Assembly (NCBI GenBank): GCA_964625835.1
Contig: CAZVES010000051.1
Span: forward strand, 1 to 16,640
Origin: UBA5336 sp964625835
GTDB taxonomy: Bacteria > Pseudomonadota > Alphaproteobacteria > Caulobacterales > Hyphomonadaceae
Length of the DNA: 16,640 nucleotides
Direction of reading: 5' to 3'
Part shown: positions 1-5,207 of the stretch, piece after piece
Numbering within the stretch: the stretch's first letter is position 1
Layout of the letters: every line of letters starts with the position of its first letter
Translations under genes and position numbers: made by a program
The notes under the pieces: generated by a model
What the model saw: the letters and a program-made list of their open reading frames with translations, nothing else
Database searches by the model: none
Told to the model about the DNA's origin: nothing

Positions 1-74
1 ATTTTGCCTCTATTAACACGTAACCCAGCCCAGGCCTCGGATGAATGGCCTCACACGTCTCTCTCGCACATGTG

Positions 75-104
75 AAAACGGGGCGACGCATGCACGCCGC
101 CCCG
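75..104 (-). terminator. Rho-independent terminator of mdh
   Basis: Read on the minus strand, CGGGGCGGCG pairs with CGTCGCCCCG around the six-base loop TGCATG, giving a ten-pair stem with one G-U wobble. TTTT follows at once. It begins 23 bases after the mdh stop codon. Stem, loop and T run all fit an intrinsic terminator, so mdh is the last gene of its transcript on this side. Confidence 0.85.
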
Positions 105-126
105 CTCCAAACAGATGGGAAACACA

Positions 127-1089
127 TCACGCCAGAGTCGCGTCGATCTCCTTGCAGGCCGCCAGCAGGCCCATCACGGCGTCCACCGAATTCTGGAACA
201 TGGACTGTTCGGCGTCGTTGAAGTCGAACTGGAGGATTTTCTCCACGCCATTCGAACCGATCAGGGCCGGTACGCCCACATATATGCCGTGCTGGCCATA
301 CTCGCCCTGAAGGTAGGCCGCGATGGGCAGGACGCGCTTCTGGTCGTTGAGGTAGGATTTCGCCATGGCGATGGCGCTCTCGGCGGGCGCATAGTAGGCC
401 GAGCCGGTCTTGAGCAGGGCCACGATCTCGCCGCCGCCCTTGCGGGTGCGGTCCACAATGGCGTCCAGCTCATCCTGGCTCATCCAACCCTGTTTCACCA
501 GTTCCGGCAGGGGCAGGCCGCCCACGGTGGAGTGGCGCACCATGGGCACCATCGTGTCGCCATGCCCGCCAAGGGTCCAGGCGACAATGTCGGCCACCGA
601 CACACCCGTCTTCTCGCTGAGGAAGTAGGCAAAGCGGCTGGAATCAAGCACGCCCGCCATGCCGACCACCTTGGCCGTCGGCAGGCCGGAGAATTTCTGC
701 AGCGCCCAGACCATGGCGTCGAGCGGGTTGGTGATGCAGATGACAAACGCATTGGGTGCATGGGCCTTGATGCCCTCGCCCACGGCCTTCATGACCTTGA
801 GATTGATACCGATCAGATCGTCGCGGCTCATGCCCGGCTTGCGCGGCACGCCAGCGGTGACAATGCAGACATCGGCGCCGGCAATGTCGGCATAGTCCTG
901 GGTGCCCTTGAGGCCCACCGAAGACTTGTAGACCGGCGTGGACTCGGCGATGTCGAGGCCCTTGCCCTGGGGCAGGCCCTCGGCGATGTCGAACATGACG
1001 ACGTCGCCAAGCTCCTCGCGCGCCGCCACGTGGGCCAGCGTGCCCCCGATCATGCCAGAACCGATTAGGGCGATTTTCCTGCGGGCCAT
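127..1089 (-). CDS. mdh: Malate dehydrogenase (LDH-like, NAD-dependent)
   Basis: Cytosolic TCA-cycle enzyme that interconverts malate and oxaloacetate with NAD. The 320 residues match the usual length of the LDH-like alphaproteobacterial MDH. Visible features: Rossmann loop GSGMIGG (10-16), Asp34 at the end of beta 2 for the NAD ribose, the mobile loop with Arg83 and Arg89 (VPRKPGMSRDD), the ITNPLD segment near 119-124, Asp149 and Arg152 in LDSSRF, and catalytic His176 in GGHGDT. The start is ATG at 1087-1089 because GGAGGT lies four bases upstream; the reading frame stays open further upstream but has no ribosome site there. The upstream gene on the same strand ends 80 bases away. In many alphaproteobacteria mdh is followed by sucCD, but the window ends too soon to see this. 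Confidence 0.97.
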   Translation of the reverse strand: MARRKIALIGSGMIGGTLAHVAAREELGDVVMFDIAEGLPQGKGLDIAESTPVYKSSVGLKGTQDYADIAGADVCIVTAGVPRKPGMSRDDLIGINLKVMKAVGEGIKAHAPNAFVICITNPLDAMVWALQKFSGLPTAKVVGMAGVLDSSRFAYFLSEKTGVSVADIVAWTLGGHGDTMVPMVRHSTVGGLPLPELVKQGWMSQDELDAIVDRTRKGGGEIVALLKTGSAYYAPAESAIAMAKSYLNDQKRVLPIAAYLQGEYGQHGIYVGVPALIGSNGVEKILQFDFNDAEQSMFQNSVDAVMGLLAACKEIDATLA

Positions 1090-1169
1090 TTGTACCTCCA
1101 GATGGGCATTGTTCTCGTGATGCCAGAGCCTTAACGCCCCGGTCAGGTCCCGGCAATGCGCCAATCGGA

Positions 1170-1574
1170 CTATGCGCCCAGCTTGCCGCGCGCGTCTTCG
1201 ATCGCTGCAACAAAGGCTTTTGCGCGATAACAGCGGAAACTGAAGGTCCCCGCTGGCCAGGTCACATCCACGATCGGCGTGGCGAGCCCCTGGCGCACCT
1301 CCATTTGCGTGATCTCGCCCAGTGGGATGGCTGCATGCAGTTCCTCACTGTTCTTGTGGAAGCTCGCATCGAGAAAGTCTGGTTTGAAGACGAGGTCTGC
1401 CGGCGTGAGGTAGACATTCCCGGTGATCCACCGGCCGCCAAGAAACTTCTCGGCAAGGGCGATCCCGGCGCGTCCCTCCATGCCGAACAAGACCCGCCCG
1501 GCCATGCCCAGTTTGGCACCCTTGAACAGGGCGCTGGCCTTGCGTTTCTCGATCATGTTCTCAGGTGCGGTCAT
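1170..1574 (-). CDS. Small GRAM/PH-like domain protein
   Basis: A 134-residue soluble protein with no signal peptide or membrane helix. After a basic amphipathic start, residues from about 20 onward alternate short hydrophobic strands in the way GRAM/PH-fold domains do: GGRWITGNVYLTPADLVF, then IPLGEITQMEV, then a strand with FSFRCYRAKAF and a C-terminal helix (FVAAIEDARGKL). The pattern 'Leu-Thr-x-x-Leu-Phe ... Ile-x-Leu-x-Glu-Ile' is what I recognise; this is family-level inference without a search. I chose ATG at 1572-1574, preceded by a weak purine stretch (GGGGAAG). A second Met seven codons in is an alternative start. It is divergent from the HxlR-type regulator and lies upstream of mdh. 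Exact role unknown. Confidence 0.75.
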   Translation of the reverse strand: MTAPENMIEKRKASALFKGAKLGMAGRVLFGMEGRAGIALAEKFLGGRWITGNVYLTPADLVFKPDFLDASFHKNSEELHAAIPLGEITQMEVRQGLATPIVDVTWPAGTFSFRCYRAKAFVAAIEDARGKLGA

Positions 1575-1633
1575 CCAACTTCCCCGTCGCGGGAAGCGTA
1601 ACCTGAAACCGATACTTTTCGAAGCCCCCGGGG

Positions 1634-1660
1634 CTGGATTTGCCCGGCGAACCCATCCAG
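1634..1660. promoter_or_regulatory. Inverted repeat upstream of the HxlR-type gene
   Basis: CTGGAT at 1634-1639 is matched by ATCCAG at 1655-1660, with centres two helical turns (21 bp) apart, in the short divergent region and ending ten bases before the HxlR start codon. Such a position fits an operator for a dimeric winged-helix regulator acting on itself or on the divergent gene. A six-base match of this kind can arise by chance, so this is only a candidate. Confidence 0.25.
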
Positions 1661-1670
1661 ACGCCTGAGC

Positions 1671-2141
1671 ATGTCTCGTCTTCCGCCCCGCACGTCCCGC
1701 TCGCCTGTTTCCCTGAGGGATTGCCGTCTCGCCCGTGCCATCGACGTCATCGGCGACCGTTGGGCGTTGTTGATCCTGCGCTCGGCGCTTTATGGTGTGC
1801 GCCGGTTCGATGATTTCCAGGACGAGCTGGGATGCCCGCGCACAGTCCTTTCGGGGCGGCTGAAAATGCTGGAGACCGAAGGCCTTCTGGAGAAAAAGCC
1901 CTATCGCGAGCCGGGCAGGCGCGTGCGCAACGAGTATATCCTCTCGGAAAAGGGGGTTGCCCTGCAGACCGCCCTGGTCGCACTGAACCAGTGGGGCGAT
2001 GCCTGGCTGGCGGATGGCGAAACCCCGCCCATGACCTTCACCGATGCTGCCACGCGGGCCCCTGCGCGGATCGCTTTTGTTGGTGAGGATGGCACCGAAG
2101 TACCGGTCGAGCGGCTGCGTCCAAGGCTCAGGAAACTCTGA
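1671..2141 (+). CDS. HxlR/MarR-type winged-helix transcriptional regulator
   Basis: A 156-residue DNA-binding regulator of the HxlR family. The family pattern is easy to follow: Cys18 followed by RAIDVIGDRWALLILR (23-37), GVRRFDDFQ (42-50), then the recognition helix and LSGRLKMLETEGLL (60-73), the wing with PGRRVRNEYILSEKG (81-95), and ALNQWGDAWL (104-113). HxlR proteins bind as dimers; the Cys at this position is a redox or electrophile sensor in some members such as HypR, so sensing through Cys18 is possible but inferred. The C-terminal 40 residues after the core carry a short strand-rich tail (RIAFVGEDGTEVPVERLRPR). It is divergent from the GRAM-like gene and 76 bases upstream of a secreted protein gene. 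ATG 1671 has no strong ribosome site. Confidence 0.92.
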   Translation: MSRLPPRTSRSPVSLRDCRLARAIDVIGDRWALLILRSALYGVRRFDDFQDELGCPRTVLSGRLKMLETEGLLEKKPYREPGRRVRNEYILSEKGVALQTALVALNQWGDAWLADGETPPMTFTDAATRAPARIAFVGEDGTEVPVERLRPRLRKL

Positions 2142-2217
2142 CCCATCAGGGTGTTGCAATGGACCAGCCTTTGCAGGCACAAACAGCCCTAGCCAAATCG
2201 AAAGACAGGGCAAACAC

Positions 2218-3024
2218 ATGTGGATCAAGGTTTTCATCATTGGCGCAATGCTGGTACTGGCCCATGGCCATGCCGATGCACAGCGCCCGCCCGCCACCTA
2301 TGGTTTGGAATGGGGCAGCGGCGATGTCATCTGCACCGACGATGGCGACGAGGCCACAGAAGAGGTGAGCGACCCCAGCTATGCCCGTGCGGCGGCCTGG
2401 GACGAGCGCTATCTGGGTGGGTCGAATGTCTGCGGCGATGGCCTGACACCTCTGGATGGCGGGACCTGGGGCCAGTCCCGTCCGTTTCGCGGCGCTGATG
2501 CCGGAGGGCGCAGTGCGGAATTCAGACTCTACGTGCTCAGCGACCAGTATGCCTGGCGCCTGGGCTCGTCATCGGAGATCTTCGACAATGGCCAACCCGC
2601 TGACCTTGCCGTTGTCCTCTCGACACCGCAGTTCCAGTCGAAGTTCTGCAGTGCCAACGCCGCGTTCAGCGTCGGCGCTGCCTCCCATGAGGGGCCGACC
2701 GGGCCAAACCACCGGCTAGCAAGGGCGCGCGCCGAGACAATCATCACCGGGTTGAAGTCGAATCGCGCGGCCTGCCCTCCAGGCCAGATTCCAATCCTGT
2801 TCGGCATCACTCTTGGCGAGCACCAGAACCGAAGCGGGTGCACGACGCAGGGCAAATGCAGCGGCAACAGCGCCCCACAGCGCCGTGTGGTCATGGTTGC
2901 GGCCGAAGAAATGACCCTTGGCGTCAACCTCGAACAGGCCCTTCGTGCGGGCATTGAGGAACAGGATGTCTTCCGCGGATTTTCCGTCGACGATTACGAC
3001 CTGTTTGACGTGGTTTCCTACTGA
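2218..3024 (+). CDS. Secreted protein with a degenerate OmpA-like C-terminal region
   Basis: A 268-residue protein exported by the Sec route. Residues 1-21 form a signal peptide (Lys4, hydrophobic core, likely cut after Ala-Asp-Ala). The mature part has six cysteines (39, 72, 144, 186, 208, 214), an even number fitting disulfides in the periplasm. Residues 152-227 follow the OmpA/MotB peptidoglycan-binding pattern: GAASHEG, then Asn164 with LARARAETIITGL (168-179), then QRRVVMV (221-227), comparable to the family's 'hTDxxG...N..LSxxRA..V...L' and 'NRRVei'. The usual Asp of that signature is not obvious, so binding to peptidoglycan is uncertain. The start ATG 2218 is set by the signal peptide; the frame is open further upstream but overlaps the HxlR-type gene. 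No family name can be given safely. Confidence 0.8.
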   Translation: MWIKVFIIGAMLVLAHGHADAQRPPATYGLEWGSGDVICTDDGDEATEEVSDPSYARAAAWDERYLGGSNVCGDGLTPLDGGTWGQSRPFRGADAGGRSAEFRLYVLSDQYAWRLGSSSEIFDNGQPADLAVVLSTPQFQSKFCSANAAFSVGAASHEGPTGPNHRLARARAETIITGLKSNRAACPPGQIPILFGITLGEHQNRSGCTTQGKCSGNSAPQRRVVMVAAEEMTLGVNLEQALRAGIEEQDVFRGFSVDDYDLFDVVSY

Positions 3025-3049
3025 GGCCAGCGCGCCTCGCGACAGACAT

Positions 3050-3073
3050 GGCGAGGCATGGAAATGCCGCGCC
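3050..3073 (+). terminator. Possible hairpin after the secreted protein gene
   Basis: GGCGAGGCAT at 3050-3059 pairs with ATGCCGCGCC at 3064-3073 around a GGAA tetraloop, leaving one A-G mismatch. It starts 26 bases after the stop codon of the secreted protein. The nearest T run (TTTT near 3095) is about 20 bases away, so intrinsic termination is doubtful; it may instead be a 3' stabilising hairpin. The rest of the gap between 3024 and the operator cluster at 3200 shows no gene. Confidence 0.3.
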
Positions 3074-3199
3074 TGCAAGCGGAAGGCGCGCACGTTTTGC
3101 GTTGTCGCCTCTCGGTGAGAACTCCCTTTTACCGACATCCTTGATGTATGGCACAGCGATTGGCCTGTTGCCTCGATCTGCCGCGCAGCGATCGGATTA

Positions 3200-3274
3200 G
3201 ACAAGGACGCTTGACAGACAAGCTCCCTTGTCATAATGGAAAGCAAGCTTGTCAAATCGACAAGGGTGCTTGAT
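3200..3274 (+). promoter_or_regulatory. Promoter with four 434-type operators for the XRE cassette
   Basis: Four sites fit GACAAG-N4-CTTGTC: 3200-3215 (GACAAG gacg CTTGAC), 3217-3232 (perfect), 3238-3253 (GGAAAG caag CTTGTC) and 3259-3274 (GACAAG ggtg CTTGAT). Their starts are 17, 21 and 21 bp apart, close to two DNA turns. The core ACAA-N6-TTGT is the known consensus of phage 434 repressor. A -35 box TTGACA (3211-3216) and a -10-like CATAAT (3232-3237, 15-bp spacer) frame the perfect site, so occupancy would block RNA polymerase. AGGAG of the first gene lies at 3283-3287. I infer autorepression by the XRE protein encoded at the end of the operon. Confidence 0.75.
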
Positions 3275-3294
3275 CAATCTTGAGGAGTGAAGAG

Positions 3295-3729
3295 ATGCCC
3301 TCCAAAACGCTATCGATTTCGGAAAACGAAAACATGGAAGACAGGCCAGACTTGCATTGGAGGAGCTTCTTTACACGCTTCGGCATTGCCATCCTTTCCC
3401 TGTTGGCGGGAACACTGGCCCATCAATTTGCCGAGACCGGGGCCCATTTCGCCATCGTCGTTGCCCTTGCTGCTCTCAGTGCGCTGGTCATGATCGACAT
3501 GATCGCGCCGCGGCGCAGAGATGACGAGTTCGACCGGACGATCTCCATGCAGGCGGGGACATTTGCCGGCATCGCGACGGTGATCTTTCTGGTGCTCGAC
3601 CAGCTTCACTTTCGCCTGAACGGAGACACGATCATCGCCATTCTGGGCCTGCCCGGCTTTTACCTCATGCAGTGGCTGATCATGTCACAGTACCTGCGTT
3701 GGGACTTTTCTCGCGGAGGTGCATCATGA
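3295..3729 (+). CDS. Small four-helix membrane protein (first gene of XRE cassette)
   Basis: A 144-residue inner-membrane protein with four predicted helices at about 27-46, 51-70, 87-106 and 111-131. The segment between helices 2 and 3 is strongly charged (RRRDDEFDR, 73-81) and by the positive-inside rule faces the cytoplasm. Start ATG 3295 is chosen because AGGAG at 3283-3287 is seven bases upstream; a TTG at 3280 is in frame but lies before that site. Its stop codon overlaps the next start (ATGA). Topology and linkage to a short XRE gene recall DUF2178-like proteins often found beside such regulators, but I cannot assign the family with certainty. Function unknown. Confidence 0.85.
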   Translation: MPSKTLSISENENMEDRPDLHWRSFFTRFGIAILSLLAGTLAHQFAETGAHFAIVVALAALSALVMIDMIAPRRRDDEFDRTISMQAGTFAGIATVIFLVLDQLHFRLNGDTIIAILGLPGFYLMQWLIMSQYLRWDFSRGGAS

Positions 3730-4136
3730 AACGCCAGGGTTATCAGGCTGCCGAGCGGCGCTACAGGCGTATCGCCAACCCTCTGATCGCCATCTACGCC
3801 GTGCTCTGCATTGGCGGGACAGCGCTGTGGGCCTTTTTCGATGTGGATGTGAAACTGGCCTCAGCCGGGCTCGCCATCGCCATCTGCGTGCCCATTATCG
3901 CCCTGCTTGCCGCCATGATGCGCCAGTTCGAGGAGACCGACGAGTACACCCGACTGCGCCGCCTGCGCGCCTTTGCCCAGGCCGCTGTGGTCACGGTCAG
4001 CGCGGTGTTCGTGGTGGGCTCCCTGCAGATGTTCGACGTGCTTGGATATGTCCCGGTTTTCCTGTTCGGGCCACTTTTCTTTCTTGCCTATAGCCTGGCC
4101 AGTTGCATCCAGCGCTGGCCGGGGAAAACGGTGTAG
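3726..4136 (+). CDS. Small four-helix membrane protein (second gene of XRE cassette)
   Basis: A 136-residue inner-membrane protein with helices at about 17-38, 44-64, 83-105 and 108-127, preceded by a basic N-terminus (KRQGYQAAERRYRR). Between helices 2 and 3 it carries DEYTRLRRLRAF (72-83). That is the same place and a similar motif, Asp-Glu-aromatic-x-Arg, as DEFDR in the preceding protein, which suggests distant kinship or a hetero-oligomer. GGAGGT (3715-3720) precedes the ATG, which overlaps the upstream stop by four bases, so the two are translationally coupled. No enzymatic motif is visible. Function unknown. Confidence 0.87.
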   Translation: MKRQGYQAAERRYRRIANPLIAIYAVLCIGGTALWAFFDVDVKLASAGLAIAICVPIIALLAAMMRQFEETDEYTRLRRLRAFAQAAVVTVSAVFVVGSLQMFDVLGYVPVFLFGPLFFLAYSLASCIQRWPGKTV

Positions 4137-4139
4137 GCG

Positions 4140-4355
4140 ATGAAGAATTCACTTCGTCTCCTGCGCACCGAGCGTGGCTGGAGCCAGGCGGCGCTGGCTG
4201 AAAAACTCGGTGTGTCACGCCAGTCGGTCAACGCCATCGAGACGGGAAAGTACGATCCCTCGCTGCCACTGGCCTTTGCCATTGCCCGGCTGTTCGGCAA
4301 ACCGATCGAGGCAATATTCGAGGATGAATCGGCCGGGCAGATCGCCGCTGAATAG
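4140..4355 (+). CDS. Short XRE-family (Cro/CI-type) repressor
   Basis: A 71-residue single-domain HTH protein. Helix 2 is SQAALAEKLG (15-24) and the recognition helix SRQSVNAIE (26-34), followed by TGKYDPSL and AFAIARLFG. In phage 434 repressor the same stretch is TQQSIEQLE, where Gln28 and Gln29 read ACAA; here Arg27 and Gln28 occupy those positions. This agrees with the ACAA-N6-TTGT sites upstream of the operon. It starts three bases after the preceding stop codon, completing a three-gene unit with two membrane proteins. The absence of any sensor domain means derepression must come from a partner, possibly the membrane proteins, or from repressor levels. The regulator class is certain; the target assignment is inference from the operators. 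Confidence 0.94.
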   Translation: MKNSLRLLRTERGWSQAALAEKLGVSRQSVNAIETGKYDPSLPLAFAIARLFGKPIEAIFEDESAGQIAAE

Positions 4356-4370
4356 ATGGTTTGGGCGATG

Positions 4371-5198
4371 TCAGAGCCCGGCCGACTTCAGGCCGAGGAC
4401 GTCTTCCATGTCATAGAGGCCGGGCGGTTGCGTGAGCGCCCATTCGGCCGCCTTGACCGCGCCATCGGCAAACACCGCGCGATCCAGGGCCCGGTGGTTG
4501 AGGCTTAAAACTTCACGTTCGCTGGCGAAAAGGGCCTCATGATCGCCGACAACGCCACCGGCCCGGCGCACTGAAAACGCGATCTCACCGCGCGTGCGGG
4601 CCGAATTCGGCCCGTCATAGGCGGCCCGGCGCAGCTGCTGGAGGGGTGCGCCGCGCCCCTTCGCGGCCGCCTCTCCCAGCATGATCGCCGTGCCCGATGG
4701 CGCATCCAACTTGTGGCGATGGTGCGTCTCGGAAATTTCGATGTCCCAGTCCTCGCCAAGCCGGGCTGCGACCAGCCGGGTCAGCGCCGTGAGCAGGTTC
4801 ACACCGAGGGAGAAATTGCCAGCCTTCACAATGGCGAATTCACTCGCGGCGGCACGGATCTGGTTGTCTTCGAGTGCGGAGAAACCCGTTGTGCCGATCA
4901 CCACCGCCTGGACATTCGTGTGTCGCAGGCCCTGCAGCGCCGCGAGGGTCGCGGAGGGTGCGGTGAAGTCGATCCAGACCTGTGCCTCTGCCGCCGCTTC
5001 GACGGGGTCGCTTGTGGGCATCAGGCCCAGCGGGTCCGGCAGGCCCGCCAGCAGGCCGATGTCGGTTTCCCTGTCTGGAGAGTCCGGCACTTCGGTCCCG
5101 CCGGTCAGCCGGTGTCCGGCGTTCAGGCTGGTAAGCACCAACTGGCGCCCCATGCGGCCCGCCACGCCGGCAATTGCGATCCGTTTCATCTCAGTCAT
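4371..5198 (-). CDS. dapB: 4-hydroxy-tetrahydrodipicolinate reductase
   Basis: Cytosolic enzyme of the diaminopimelate/lysine pathway; it reduces the DapA product to tetrahydrodipicolinate with NAD(P)H. The 275 residues fit the family. Visible motifs: nucleotide-binding GVAGRMG (11-17), IDFTAP (76-81), GTTGF (102-106), the catalytic signature with His159-His160, Lys163 and DAPSGT (165-170), and the C-terminal domain returning to the Rossmann fold. The start is taken at ATG 5196-5198; an in-frame Met three codons later is equally possible because neither has a clear ribosome site. It begins ten bases after the stop of the DUF2339 gene, so the two are probably co-transcribed. Its 3' end faces the XRE gene across 15 bases. 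Confidence 0.96.
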   Translation of the reverse strand: MTEMKRIAIAGVAGRMGRQLVLTSLNAGHRLTGGTEVPDSPDRETDIGLLAGLPDPLGLMPTSDPVEAAAEAQVWIDFTAPSATLAALQGLRHTNVQAVVIGTTGFSALEDNQIRAAASEFAIVKAGNFSLGVNLLTALTRLVAARLGEDWDIEISETHHRHKLDAPSGTAIMLGEAAAKGRGAPLQQLRRAAYDGPNSARTRGEIAFSVRRAGGVVGDHEALFASEREVLSLNHRALDRAVFADGAVKAAEWALTQPPGLYDMEDVLGLKSAGL

Positions 5199-5207
5199 CC
5201 CGGAAGC

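Noticed and set aside
115..1068. Long plus-strand frame (317 codons) opposite mdh
   Set aside because: It is antisense to a full-length malate dehydrogenase with all motifs; its His/Gly/Arg-rich translation is typical of a shadow frame in GC-rich DNA.
1170..2297. 375-codon minus-strand version of the GRAM-like gene
   Set aside because: The upstream 240 codons run antisense through the HxlR-type gene and have no domain; the ATG at 1574 gives a compact protein.
3280..3297. TTG start for the first membrane protein of the XRE cassette
   Set aside because: The AGGAG ribosome site at 3283-3287 lies downstream of this TTG and is ideally spaced for ATG 3295.
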